From Arthrobacter sp. CDRTa11 (GTDB lineage: Bacteria > Actinomycetota > Actinomycetes > Actinomycetales > Micrococcaceae), in the NCBI RefSeq assembly GCF_026427775.1, contig NZ_CP044532.1, positions 2,914,001 through 2,978,000 on the forward strand: 64,000 nucleotides of DNA, in the 5' to 3' direction. Shown in pieces: positions 52,199 to 61,251 of this stretch. Position numbers and translations under genes: made by a program. Within the stretch, counting starts at the first letter, position 1. Each line of letters begins with the position of its first letter. The notes under the pieces were generated by a model. It saw nothing but the letters and a program-made list of their open reading frames with translations, made no database searches and was not told the origin of the DNA.

Positions 52199-54136
52199 AT
52201 GACCTCGCTCCTCACCCGCATCGTTAACTCCTCCACGGAGGCGTCACTGCCTTTCGCCGTCATACGGCGCCAGCAGTCCGACGTCGTAGACGTCCTCACA
52301 GGCGACATTGTCGACGTCGAGAACCTGGCGGACATTCCCCTCGACTGGACGTCCGGCGGGCAGGACGTGCTTACCATGGTTCCGTTCCGCCAGGTCAGGG
52401 AGCGCGGATTTATGGCGACCGACGACGGCGCGCCGCTCCGTTGCCTGCTCGTAACGGAACGTGAAACGGTAACCATCGCTGAAGCGCTGGCCATTCTTCC
52501 CGCCAATACGGTTCCCATCGAGTCTCTGGGGTTTGAGACGTCCGACGCAGACTACGCCGGGATCGTACGGCGGGTTATCGACGAGGAAATTGGACAAGGC
52601 GAAGGCGCCAACTTTGTCATCCGGCGCTCTTTCCGCGGAGGCATCGAAGCTTCCCCGGCGTTTGCGGTGCTTGCATGGATGCGTGCGCTGCTCCTCGCAG
52701 AGCAGGGCGCCTACTGGACCTTTGCGGTGCACTCCCCCGGGCATTCACTTGTCGGAGCAACTCCGGAGCGCCACGTCTCGGTCAAGGACGGCATGGTAAC
52801 GATGAATCCCATTTCCGGGACATACAGGCACCCAGGCGCCGGTCCCACTGCAGAAGGCGTCCTGGGATTCCTGTCCGACATCAAGGAGAGTGGCGAACTC
52901 TTTATGGTGGTCGATGAGGAACTGAAGATGATGAGCGCCATCTGTCCGGACGGCGGGCGCATCCTGGGCCCGTACCTCAAGCAGATGTCCAGGCTCAGCC
53001 ACACCGAGTATCTGCTGGAGGGCCGAACCGGACTGGATCTGCGGGAGGTCCTGCGTGCCACCATGTTCGCTCCCACCGTTACCGGCTCTCCCATGGAGAA
53101 CGCCTGTTCCGTTATCGAACGCCATGAAGAGGGTGGCCGCGGATACTACTCAGGTGTCTTGGCGTTCTTTGAGTCCCGAATGGACGGGAACGGTTGCGTT
53201 TCCTATGAGCTGGACGCACCAATCCTCATCCGCACGGCCCACGTGGACGGGACCGGCGCCGTCACCGTGTCGGCAGGCGCTACGCTCGTTCGGCTCTCGA
53301 CGCCGGAAGGAGAGGCAGCAGAAACGCATGCAAAAGCGTCAGGAATACTCTCGGCGCTTGGGCTCCTCCCCTCGACGCCGGCCCCACCGGCCGTGGACCT
53401 GAACTCACTGCCAGGCGTGGCTGAGGCGCTTCTGGATCGAAACAGCCAATTGGCACCGTTTTGGATCCGCCCCCAGGGCTGGGAACAACACCCGCCCCTT
53501 GCCGGCAAAACAGCGCTTGTCATCGACTGCGAGGACCAGTTTACCGAGATGCTCGCCCATCAACTGCGCCACCTCGGCATGGAAACCACCGTGGTCCGAT
53601 GGGATGCCGCCGTGGATATTTCCACCGCCGACCTGGTGGTCTTCGGCCCTGGCCCCGGAGATCCGCGGAGCGACACCAGCAGGCGGCTGGCAACCGTGCG
53701 GACCCTGATGCTTGCCAGGCTGGAGGCGGGCCGGCCGCTGCTGGCCGTCTGCCTGAGCCACCAGCTCCTGTCGATCCTTGCGGGGCTTCCCGTTGAAGCA
53801 TTGCCTACCCCGCGTCAGGGCACACGGCTTGACGCAGACGTTTTCGGTACCCGGGCCAGCCTCGGCTTTTACAACACCTTCGCCGCCATGGCTGAGCCAG
53901 GCCAGCTGGCAACACCTCGCCTCAACCTGGAGATCTCCGCAGACAACGGCATCGTGAACGCGTTACGCGGCGAAGGGGTCGCATCCATTCAGGGACACCT
54001 GGAATCTGTGCTCTCCACCGATGGCCTGGCCACCTTGGAGCGGCTCATACGATCCGTGCTTTCCGGGCCCGCGGCCGGGCAGAGCTTCGCGGAGGGCCTG
54101 TCGCTGCGGAGGCTGGCGGCCGGTCAGCCGTCGTAG
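52199..54136 (+). CDS. PhzE-like fused anthranilate/ADIC synthase
   Basis: A 645-residue fusion of a chorismate-utilising domain (1-390) and a class I glutamine amidotransferase (430-645). The synthase part has MNPISGTYRHPG (202-213) and SCVIERHEEGGRGYYSGV-like motifs, as in PhzE. The amidotransferase part has GPGPGDP, catalytic C518 (AVCLSHQ) and H600/E602 (QGHLES). Products could be ADIC or anthranilate. No phzD, phzF or phzB is nearby, and a tryptophan attenuator precedes it, so a role in Trp supply is more likely than phenazine synthesis. Confidence 0.9.
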   Translation: MTSLLTRIVNSSTEASLPFAVIRRQQSDVVDVLTGDIVDVENLADIPLDWTSGGQDVLTMVPFRQVRERGFMATDDGAPLRCLLVTERETVTIAEALAILPANTVPIESLGFETSDADYAGIVRRVIDEEIGQGEGANFVIRRSFRGGIEASPAFAVLAWMRALLLAEQGAYWTFAVHSPGHSLVGATPERHVSVKDGMVTMNPISGTYRHPGAGPTAEGVLGFLSDIKESGELFMVVDEELKMMSAICPDGGRILGPYLKQMSRLSHTEYLLEGRTGLDLREVLRATMFAPTVTGSPMENACSVIERHEEGGRGYYSGVLAFFESRMDGNGCVSYELDAPILIRTAHVDGTGAVTVSAGATLVRLSTPEGEAAETHAKASGILSALGLLPSTPAPPAVDLNSLPGVAEALLDRNSQLAPFWIRPQGWEQHPPLAGKTALVIDCEDQFTEMLAHQLRHLGMETTVVRWDAAVDISTADLVVFGPGPGDPRSDTSRRLATVRTLMLARLEAGRPLLAVCLSHQLLSILAGLPVEALPTPRQGTRLDADVFGTRASLGFYNTFAAMAEPGQLATPRLNLEISADNGIVNALRGEGVASIQGHLESVLSTDGLATLERLIRSVLSGPAAGQSFAEGLSLRRLAAGQPS

Positions 54137-54594
54137 GCCTGCTGAAGCTGCGCGATGTCCAACTTCTGCATTCCAAGCATCGCCTGCATGGCGCGCTGCG
54201 AGCCCTCGGGATCAGCACCCCCCAGGAGTGATCCGAGAACCGAGGGGATGATCTGCCAGGACACCCCATAACGGTCCTTCAGCCACCCGCACCGCTGCTC
54301 GGATCCGCCGTCGGTAAGTGCTGCCCAGTACCGGTCCACCTCGTCCTGATCGGCGCAATCGACCACAAAGGAAACTGCTTCGGTAAAATTGCTCGCCGGG
54401 CCGCCATTGAGTGCCATAAACCTGCGCCCTTCGATCTCGAACTCCACCGTCATTGCCTGGCCCGCAGGCCCTGGGCCGCCCTCCCCGAACCGGGCCACGT
54501 TAAGGATCCGGGAATCACTGAAGACCGACGTGTATAAACCGGCGGCTTCTTCGGCCTGGTTCTCGAACCACAGGCATGTCGAAATTTGCTGCAT
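54124..54594 (-). CDS. VOC/PhnB-like protein
   Basis: A 156-residue PhnB-type VOC protein. It shows STCLWFENQAEEAAGLYTSVF at the start, FALNGGPASNFTEAVSFVVDC in the middle and GVSWQIIPSVLGSLL near the end, a pattern often annotated as 3-demethylubiquinone methyltransferase-like, although catalysis is unproven. The start at 54594 is used because the longer frame lacks similarity. The last 13 bases overlap the end of the PhzE-like gene on the other strand. Confidence 0.85.
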   Translation of the reverse strand: MQQISTCLWFENQAEEAAGLYTSVFSDSRILNVARFGEGGPGPAGQAMTVEFEIEGRRFMALNGGPASNFTEAVSFVVDCADQDEVDRYWAALTDGGSEQRCGWLKDRYGVSWQIIPSVLGSLLGGADPEGSQRAMQAMLGMQKLDIAQLQQAYDG

Positions 54595-54721
54595 CTGCTT
54601 CCTATCCGAGCTGAGCCTAATCCGGCGTGCATGGCTGCACAACGATTCCTGATGGGTCGCCGAAGGGCACGTGGCAGGACTCACGGCTTTTCTCTGTCGG
54701 GAAACCGTTAGGCTCGAAGGC

Positions 54722-55153
54722 GTGAATCCCGAGACCAGACAGACGAAACAGCAAAACAGGTCCGACGGCGCCGGCCGCCTTGTCATCGCGGGAGCGGCCT
54801 CGACTGATGCCCTCCTTATCCTGGTCTTCGCAGCCATCGGCCGGGACGCCCATCAGCGCGGCGACGTCGTCACGGGGGTACTGCTGACGGCCTGGCCCTT
54901 CCTTGCCGGAGCTGCGCTCGCGTGGGCTGCGGCAAGAGTCTGGCGCCGTCCCCTGTCTGTCCGCCCGGCAGGGCTGGCAGTCTGGCTCGGAGCCGTCGCG
55001 GGCGGGATGCTCCTGCGTGCGCTGACGGGACAAACCGTGGTGATCGCGTTTGTCGTCGTCGCCCTGCTGACTTTGGGCGTGTTCCTTATGGGCTACCGTC
55101 TCCTGCTGGCACTGCTCATCCGGTTGCGGCGCCCGGCAAACAAGGGCTCATGA
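54722..55153 (+). CDS. DUF3054 family membrane protein
   Basis: A 143-residue protein with four hydrophobic helices and the DUF3054 pattern (DALLILVFAAIGRDAHQRGD, LTAWPFLAGAALAW, GGMLLRALTGQ, AFVVVALLTLGVFLMGYR). Family function is unknown. It starts with GTG at 54722. Confidence 0.85.
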   Translation: MNPETRQTKQQNRSDGAGRLVIAGAASTDALLILVFAAIGRDAHQRGDVVTGVLLTAWPFLAGAALAWAAARVWRRPLSVRPAGLAVWLGAVAGGMLLRALTGQTVVIAFVVVALLTLGVFLMGYRLLLALLIRLRRPANKGS

Positions 55154-55233
55154 CCGGAGCGATGTAATAGGCTGGCAGCACTGAACAGTCCCGCCGGCGC
55201 ACTGCTACGGCCTACAAATCCGGAAGGATTGAA

Positions 55234-55515
55234 GTGATCACCGCATTCGTTCTGATCAAAACAGATGCCGCCCGCATTCCCGAAACGGCCGAGGAGATTT
55301 CCGCCATCCAGGGCATCAGTGAGGTGTACTCCGTTACCGGGGAATGGGACCTCATTGCCGTGGCCCGGGTCTCGCGCCATGAGGAACTGGCCGATGTCAT
55401 TGCAGACAGGCTCTCGAAGGTTCCGGCTGTGGTGCATACCAGCACCCACATCGCTTTTCGCGCCTACTCCCAGCACGACCTGGATGCGGCGTTCGCGCTG
55501 GGCTTCGAGCAGTAG
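55234..55515 (+). CDS. Stand-alone Lrp/AsnC ligand-binding (RAM) domain
   Basis: A 93-residue protein equal to the effector-binding domain of Lrp/AsnC regulators without a DNA-binding part. SEVYSVTGEWDLIAVARVSRHEELADVI is the typical core. Such proteins may sense amino acids or modulate full-length regulators. It starts with GTG at 55234 with a GGAAGGA site. It converges with trpD. Confidence 0.88.
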   Translation: MITAFVLIKTDAARIPETAEEISAIQGISEVYSVTGEWDLIAVARVSRHEELADVIADRLSKVPAVVHTSTHIAFRAYSQHDLDAAFALGFEQ

Positions 55516-55535
55516 CTTCCACAGCAACCGAACGC

Positions 55536-55572
55536 AGAGCGGGGCCCGGCGAATCAGCCGGGGCCCCGCTCT
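55536..55572. terminator. Bidirectional hairpin terminator
   Basis: AGAGCGGGGCCC (55536-55547) and GGGCCCCGCTCT (55561-55572) form a 12-bp stem between two convergent genes. Confidence 0.75.
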
Positions 55573-55598
55573 GCCGTCTGGCACTGCCAGGCGGCGGG

Positions 55599-56657
55599 TC
55601 AGGCCTGCGTGAGCGATACCCACTTATCAAGGACTGCGGCGGCAGCACCTGAGTCGATTGAGGCAGTGGCCCGCGCCAGCGCTGTTCGCATACGTTCAAG
55701 GAATGGCCCGTGGGCTTCTGTATCGAAAGCCACCAGTCCTGCTGCCGCATTGAGCAGGACTGCATCGCGGGCTGGTCCGGCCTTGCCGGCCAGGACGTCG
55801 CGCACGACGGCGGCATTGGCCTGCGCATCTCCGCCACGCAGCTCTTCCACAGTCGCCGGACGGATTCCAAGATCGGCCGGGGAGAACGACGACTCGGTGA
55901 CGTCACCGTCCCGGATCTCCCAGACCGTCGAGGGTCCGGTGGTGGTCAGTTCGTCCAGCCCGTCGTCTCCGCGGAACACCAGGCCCCTGCTCCCCCGGCG
56001 GGCCAATACGCCTGCCACCAAAGGCGCCATCCTGGCGTTTGCCACCCCAACGGCTGAGGCCTGGACATGAGCCGGGTTGGTCAGCGGGCCCAGGAAGTTG
56101 AAGGCGGTGGGGATGGCCAGTTCACGCCGGGGCACGGCGGTGTGACGGAACGACGGATGGAATACCTGCGCAAAGCAGAAGGTGATGCCTGCTTCCTCGG
56201 CGTTGCTGGCCACCTGGTCGATGGGGAGGTCCAGCCTGACCCCCAATGCCTCCAGCACATCGGCCGAACCGGAAGAGGACGACGCCGCGCGGTTGCCGTG
56301 CTTCACCACCTTGGCACCGGCACCTGCAGCCACCAGGGCCGCCATGGTGGAAATGTTCACTGTGTTGAGCTGGTCTCCCCCGGTACCAACAATGTCCAGT
56401 TTCTGCCCGGAAATACTCACCGGCCGGGCGTGGCCCAGCATTGCTTCGACCAAACCTGAGATCTCTTCGACAGTTTCGCCCTTGGCGCGGAGGGCAACCA
56501 GGAAGCCGGCAATCTGAGCCGGGGTCGCCTCGCCGGACATAATGGTGCCCATCGCCCAGGCGGTACTGTCCGCTGTCAGGTCTGTGCCATTAATGAGTGC
56601 GGAGATGAGGCGCGGCCACGTGTTGCCGGCCGCCGGTGCCGATGCCTGAGAAGTCAC
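55599..56657 (-). CDS. trpD: Anthranilate phosphoribosyltransferase
   Basis: A 352-residue enzyme that joins anthranilate to PRPP in the second step of tryptophan synthesis. The PRPP-binding GTGGD ([17 protein letters not shown]), [21 protein letters not shown] and [10 protein letters not shown] segments are all present. It lies 1.5 kb from the end of the PhzE-like synthase but on the other strand, not in one operon. It is divergent from ctaE. Confidence 0.95.
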   Translation of the reverse strand: MTSQASAPAAGNTWPRLISALINGTDLTADSTAWAMGTIMSGEATPAQIAGFLVALRAKGETVEEISGLVEAMLGHARPVSISGQKLDIVGTGGDQLNTVNISTMAALVAAGAGAKVVKHGNRAASSSSGSADVLEALGVRLDLPIDQVASNAEEAGITFCFAQVFHPSFRHTAVPRRELAIPTAFNFLGPLTNPAHVQASAVGVANARMAPLVAGVLARRGSRGLVFRGDDGLDELTTTGPSTVWEIRDGDVTESSFSPADLGIRPATVEELRGGDAQANAAVVRDVLAGKAGPARDAVLLNAAAGLVAFDTEAHGPFLERMRTALARATASIDSGAAAAVLDKWVSLTQA

Positions 56658-56770
56658 CCCCTGATGCTATCGACCGGGCGGCGGCCCTGACCAATGTGAA
56701 CCCGGCCGGGAACTTTTCCCGCTGATTTCGCGTCTTTGTAGAAAAAGTCCCAACGAAAAGCCGGTTCGCG

Positions 56771-56805
56771 TTGGGAACTACGGAAGTTTATAGACATAAT
56801 GTCTA
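56771..56805 (+). promoter_or_regulatory. ctaE promoter with TAGACA palindrome
   Basis: TTGGGA (56771-56776) and CATAAT (56795-56800) are 18 bases apart. A perfect inverted repeat TAGACA-TAA-TGTCTA (56791-56805) overlaps the -10 and ends one base before the GTG at 56807. Transcription would start near that GTG, so ctaE may be leaderless. A second repeat (TCCCAACG/CGTTGGGA, 56748-56776) overlaps the -35. Confidence 0.55.
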
Positions 56806-56806
56806 T

Positions 56807-57445
56807 GTGACATCTGCGACCCATGCCCCCAGTACCCCGGCGCACCCCACGCTGAACCGCCCCAATATGGTTTCCGTTGGAACCGTAGTGTGGCTGTCCA
56901 GCGAGTTGATGTTCTTCGCCGGTCTCTTCGCCATGTACTTCACGCTGCGCTCCACTAGCGGTGAGATGTGGGCGGAAGAGACGGCCAAGCTCAACTTCCC
57001 CTTTGCGCTCGTCAACACGATTGTCCTTGTGGCCAGTTCCTTTACTTGCCAGATGGGCGTCTTCGCCGCCGAACGGCTGCAGCCCCGCAAGTCCGGTGGC
57101 CCGTTCCAGTTCTCCCGCTGGGGCATGAACGAGTGGTTCACCCTGACTTTCCTCATGGGCGCGTTCTTCGTCGCCGGCCAGGCCACGGAATACGCGATGC
57201 TGGTATCTGAGCATGTTTCGCTCTCCTCCAACGCCTACGGCTCGGCCTTCTACATCACCACCGGGTTCCACGGCCTGCACGTTATCGGTGGCCTCGTGGC
57301 CTTCCTCTTCATCATCGGCCGCTCGTTCGCCGCGAAGAAGTTTGGTCACTTTGAAGCAACCTCCGCGATTGTCACGTCCTACTACTGGCACTTCGTGGAT
57401 GTCGTGTGGATCGGCCTTTTCCTGGTCATCTACGTACTCAAGTAG
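56807..57445 (+). CDS. ctaE: Cytochrome c oxidase subunit III
   Basis: A 212-residue membrane protein with five hydrophobic helices, as in actinobacterial aa3 oxidases. [24 protein letters not shown], the [14 protein letters not shown] segment and [14 protein letters not shown] are diagnostic. It starts with GTG at 56807. It leads the ctaE-qcrC-qcrA-qcrB operon. Confidence 0.94.
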   Translation: MTSATHAPSTPAHPTLNRPNMVSVGTVVWLSSELMFFAGLFAMYFTLRSTSGEMWAEETAKLNFPFALVNTIVLVASSFTCQMGVFAAERLQPRKSGGPFQFSRWGMNEWFTLTFLMGAFFVAGQATEYAMLVSEHVSLSSNAYGSAFYITTGFHGLHVIGGLVAFLFIIGRSFAAKKFGHFEATSAIVTSYYWHFVDVVWIGLFLVIYVLK

Positions 57446-57531
57446 CCAGCTTTGATTCTTTTTCTACAAGAGGCAGAATTTCAAGAAGCGGCTCACGGAG
57501 CCGACGCACGATCGAATAAAGGAACCACCAC

Positions 57532-58320
57532 GTGAAGGCACTCTCGCAAAAGCGGCGTCACCCACTTGCAGCAATAGCGCTGCTCCTGATGGGGCTCCTC
57601 GTCACTGGTGGGCTTTACGCCGTTGCCACCACCGTCAACGAGGCGAAGGCTTCCACCACCAGCTACAGCGCCGATGATGTTGAAGAGGGCGGCAAGCTCT
57701 TCGCGGCTAACTGCGCCACCTGCCACGGCATGGGCGCCAGCGGAAGCCAGGACGGCCCGTCCCTCGTGGGTGTCGGCGCCGCAGCGGTTGACTTCCAGGT
57801 TGGCACCGGCCGGATGCCCATGCAGATGAACGGCCCGCAGGCCGCCGAGAAGCCAGTTCAGTTCAACGACGAACAGACCCACCAGCTTTCAGCCTATGTT
57901 GCTTCCCTGGGAGCCGGGCCGGCAATCCCTGAAGAGCACCTGCTGGACGAAAAGGGTAACTCAGCCGAAGGCGGCGAGCTCTTCCGCACCAACTGCGCCA
58001 TGTGCCACAACGCTGCCGCTGCCGGCGGTGCGCTGACGCGGGGTAAGTTCGCACCCGCCCTGGCCGATGTTTCGGGCAAGCACATTTACGAGGCCATGGC
58101 TACCGGCCCGCAGAACATGCCTGTATTCAGCGATGCCAACATCACCCCCGAAGGCAAGCGCGACATCATCACGTTCCTGAAGCAGATCGAGTCCAACGGC
58201 TCCCCCGGCGGCGCCGACCTCGGTGCACTGGGTCCTGTCGCCGAAGGCCTGTTCGTCTGGGTCGCGGGGCTGGGTGTCATCATCGCTTTCACCATCTGGC
58301 TGACCTCGCGGACGTCCTAG
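57532..58320 (+). CDS. qcrC: Di-haem cytochrome c of the bc1 complex
   Basis: A 262-residue membrane-anchored cytochrome with two CxxCH haem sites, C61/C64/H65 (CATCH) and C155/C158/H159 (CAMCH). It has a membrane helix at each end. In actinobacteria QcrC replaces soluble cytochrome c and passes electrons from the bc complex to the aa3 oxidase within a supercomplex. It starts with GTG at 57532. Confidence 0.96.
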   Translation: MKALSQKRRHPLAAIALLLMGLLVTGGLYAVATTVNEAKASTTSYSADDVEEGGKLFAANCATCHGMGASGSQDGPSLVGVGAAAVDFQVGTGRMPMQMNGPQAAEKPVQFNDEQTHQLSAYVASLGAGPAIPEEHLLDEKGNSAEGGELFRTNCAMCHNAAAAGGALTRGKFAPALADVSGKHIYEAMATGPQNMPVFSDANITPEGKRDIITFLKQIESNGSPGGADLGALGPVAEGLFVWVAGLGVIIAFTIWLTSRTS

Positions 58321-58423
58321 GCGTTTCGCTTGCCACAGAAAAAACTTCTGCTGATCAGTCAGCAGTTCGAAATTGAAAAACTAACTCGGCAGAAGCCGGG
58401 ACGAGAGAAGGATGAGGCGAATT

Positions 58424-59494
58424 ATGGGCAACCATAGTGACGGCAGTCCGAGCCACTCGGGCACCGTAGCTACGGCTGGTCAGAATGAGGTGGAGAAGTT
58501 CCAGGATCCTGGACTCCCTCCGCATCGTTTGCGCCTGGCTGACACGGACCCGAAGGCCGCAAAGCGTGCAGAACGGCAGGTCGCCCTACTTTTTGGCAGC
58601 TCTGTTGTCGGCACCGTGATCTTCCTGGTGGCGTACTTCGCCATCGACCTTGGCAACGATTCCAGCATTGCCGCTGTCCGCCTCCAGAATGCCCTGCTGG
58701 GCATCGGCACTGCTTTTGCCATGCTTGGCATCGGTACCGGCATTGTCCATTGGGCCAAGGCCCTCATGCCGGACCATGAGGTCTCGGAAGAACGCCATGG
58801 CATCCGCACGGAAGAGGACCGCCTCGCCGCTGTCCGCATCGTAGATGACATTGTGGAAGAGACCGGAATCAAGCGCCGTCCGCTCATCCGCAACACCCTT
58901 CTCGGCGCTGTTGCCCTGGCGCCCCTGCCCGCAGTGGCTATATTCGGTGACTTGGGCCCGCGCCCCGACATGGCACTGTCGCACACCATGTGGGCACCCC
59001 AGGAGGGCAAGCTCAAGCGCCTGGCCAGGGACCCTGACGGGACCCCGATCAAGGCTTCGGACGTCACCCTCGGCTCCGCCTTCCACGTCATCCCGGAAGG
59101 CCTGAACGAACTGCATGAGGGCAAGCTCAACGAAAAAGCCAAGGCTGTTGTGCTGCTGATGCGCCTGGATCCGGCATCGCTGAATCCTTCGGCGGGCCGC
59201 GAGGACTGGAGCTACAACGGAATCGTTGCCTACTCCAAGATCTGCACTCACGTCGGGTGCCCCGTTGCTCTTTACGAGCAGCAGACGCACCACCTGCTGT
59301 GCCCGTGCCACCAGTCCACTTTTGATCTCACCAACGAGTGCAAAGTGATCTTTGGCCCGGCCAGCCGGCCCCTTCCGCAGCTTCCCATTGCCGTGGATGA
59401 CGAGGGCTACCTGGTCGCAACCAGCGACTTCAAAGAACCTGTAGGACCTAGTTACTGGGAGCGTGATGAGCATGAGCGCAGCATCAAGAGCTGA
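58424..59494 (+). CDS. qcrA: Rieske iron-sulfur subunit
   Basis: A 356-residue protein with three membrane helices, typical of actinobacteria, and a C-terminal Rieske domain. The 2Fe-2S ligands are C274 and H276 in CTHVGCP and C293 and H296 in CPCHQSTF; C279 and C295 form the disulfide. The start at 58424 has a GAAGGATGAGG site upstream; ATG at 58412 is the alternative. It overlaps qcrB. Confidence 0.95.
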   Translation: MGNHSDGSPSHSGTVATAGQNEVEKFQDPGLPPHRLRLADTDPKAAKRAERQVALLFGSSVVGTVIFLVAYFAIDLGNDSSIAAVRLQNALLGIGTAFAMLGIGTGIVHWAKALMPDHEVSEERHGIRTEEDRLAAVRIVDDIVEETGIKRRPLIRNTLLGAVALAPLPAVAIFGDLGPRPDMALSHTMWAPQEGKLKRLARDPDGTPIKASDVTLGSAFHVIPEGLNELHEGKLNEKAKAVVLLMRLDPASLNPSAGREDWSYNGIVAYSKICTHVGCPVALYEQQTHHLLCPCHQSTFDLTNECKVIFGPASRPLPQLPIAVDDEGYLVATSDFKEPVGPSYWERDEHERSIKS

Positions 59495-61148
59495 AGCCCC
59501 CGCCTTCGTCGCCAAGACCAAAGCCGGACGCATTACCGATTTCGTTGACGAGCGCGTCGGCGGCGCCGGAATCCTGCGTGAATTCGGGCGGAAAGTCTTC
59601 CCGGACCACTGGTCGTTCATGTTCGGCGAAGTCGCGCTGTATTCCTTCGTCATCCTGCTGCTGTCAGGTACGTTCCTGACGTTCTTCTTCGATCCGTCGA
59701 TGGCGGAAACGCACTACGACGGCTCGTACGTGCCCCTCAAGGGCGTCGAGATGTCAGTCGCCTACAGCTCATCGCTGGACATCTCCTTCGACGTTCGCGG
59801 CGGCCTGTTCATGCGTCAGGTGCACCACTGGGCGGCCCTGCTGTTCGTGGCGTCCATCGCCGTGCACATGCTCCGCGTCTTCTTCACCGGAGCCTTCCGG
59901 AAGCCCCGTGAAATGAACTGGGTGGTGGGTGGCGTCCTGCTCATCCTGGCGATGGCAGCCGGCTTTACCGGCTACTCCCTCCCCGATGACCTGCTGTCCG
60001 GCAACGGCCTGCGCATCATCGACGGCGTCATGAAGGCAATCCCGGTGATCGGAACCTACGCTTCCTTCTTCTTCTTCGGAGGCGAATTCCCCGGAACGAT
60101 GGTCATTGGCCGGCTCTATATGCTCCACATCCTGCTGGTTCCGGCGCTGATCCTCCTGATGATCGTCCTGCACCTGTTTATGGTGGTCATCCACAAGCAC
60201 ACCCAGTACCCCGGCCCCGGCCGCAACGACGGAAACGTCGTAGGCTACCCGCTGGGCCCCGTATACGCTGCCAAGGCAGGCGGATTCTTCTTCATCGTCT
60301 TCGGTGTCATCGCACTGATGGCGGGGTTCTTCACCATCAACCCGATCTGGAACTACGGCCCCTACGACCCCTCACCGGTGTCGGCAGGTACCCAGCCTGA
60401 CTGGTACATCGGCTTTGTTGACGGTGCCCTGCGCCTGATGCCCGGTGTGATCGGGGACTTCCACTTCGAGTACGTCATCTTCGGATACACGCTCACCCTC
60501 AATGTCCTGCTGCCGGCCCTGGTTCCCGCAGGCATTCTCTTCACGGTGATGTTCATGTACCCGTGGATCGAACGGTGGATCACCAAGGACAACCGAGAGC
60601 ACCATGTCCTGGACCGTCCCCGCAACGCACCAACGCGTACTGCCATCGGCATGGCCGGCTTCGTCTGGTACTGCGTGATGTGGGCAGCTGCCGGCTCGGA
60701 CCTCATCGCTACGCACTTCCATGTGTCGCTGAACGATGTCACCTACTGGCTCCGGGCGCTCTTCTTCATCGGCCCGATCATCGCGTTCATCGTCACCAAA
60801 CGCGTCGCGCTGGCACTTCAGCGCAAGGATCGCGAAATCGCGCTCCACGGCCGTGAGACCGGACGCATCGTGCGACTGCCGCATGGTGAGTTCATTGAGG
60901 TGCACGCGCCGCTGGACGAGTACAAGCGCTACAAGCTGGTTGGCTTCGAGTCACCGGCACCACTTCCGGCAGTGCCCAACGATCACGGCATCGTCACCCG
61001 CAAGGAGAAGCAGCGCGCCTGGCTCTCACAGTGGTTCTTCGAGGACCGCGTAGCCCCGGCCACACCCGCGGAGCTGGAGGCAGCACACGGCCACCACGCC
61101 CACCCGGCAGTTGAAGCAGCCGAGGAAAGCAAGAGCCTCAGCCACTAA
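59466..61148 (+). CDS. qcrB: Cytochrome b subunit of the bc1 complex
   Basis: A 560-residue polytopic protein holding two haems b. It shows RQVHHWAALLFVASIAVHMLRVF (haem ligands), the GYSLPDDLLSG segment and PDWYIGFVDGALRLMPG. The extended C-terminal cytoplasmic tail (about 100 residues) is typical of actinobacteria. GTG 59463, ATG 59466 and ATG 59472 are all possible starts. It overlaps qcrA by 29 bases. Confidence 0.95.
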   Translation: MSMSAASRAEAPAFVAKTKAGRITDFVDERVGGAGILREFGRKVFPDHWSFMFGEVALYSFVILLLSGTFLTFFFDPSMAETHYDGSYVPLKGVEMSVAYSSSLDISFDVRGGLFMRQVHHWAALLFVASIAVHMLRVFFTGAFRKPREMNWVVGGVLLILAMAAGFTGYSLPDDLLSGNGLRIIDGVMKAIPVIGTYASFFFFGGEFPGTMVIGRLYMLHILLVPALILLMIVLHLFMVVIHKHTQYPGPGRNDGNVVGYPLGPVYAAKAGGFFFIVFGVIALMAGFFTINPIWNYGPYDPSPVSAGTQPDWYIGFVDGALRLMPGVIGDFHFEYVIFGYTLTLNVLLPALVPAGILFTVMFMYPWIERWITKDNREHHVLDRPRNAPTRTAIGMAGFVWYCVMWAAAGSDLIATHFHVSLNDVTYWLRALFFIGPIIAFIVTKRVALALQRKDREIALHGRETGRIVRLPHGEFIEVHAPLDEYKRYKLVGFESPAPLPAVPNDHGIVTRKEKQRAWLSQWFFEDRVAPATPAELEAAHGHHAHPAVEAAEESKSLSH

Positions 61149-61165
61149 GACAGCTACCACAGCAC

Positions 61166-61204
61166 AAAGGAAAGGCCCGGTCCTCATGATCGGGCCTTTC
61201 CTTT
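61166..61204 (+). terminator. Terminator of the qcrCAB operon
   Basis: AAAGGAAAGGCCCG pairs perfectly with CGGGCCTTTCCTTT over 14 bp, followed by TT. It starts 17 bases after the qcrB stop. Confidence 0.8.
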
Positions 61205-61251
61205 TTGTGCCGTGCTTCTATTTGGTTCCCTGGGAACCAGGGCTATAACAG

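Noticed and set aside
52199..54136. A phenazine biosynthesis cluster
   Set aside because: Only the PhzE-like gene is present; no PhzA/B, PhzD, PhzF or PhzG homologues are found in the neighbouring 10 kb on either side.
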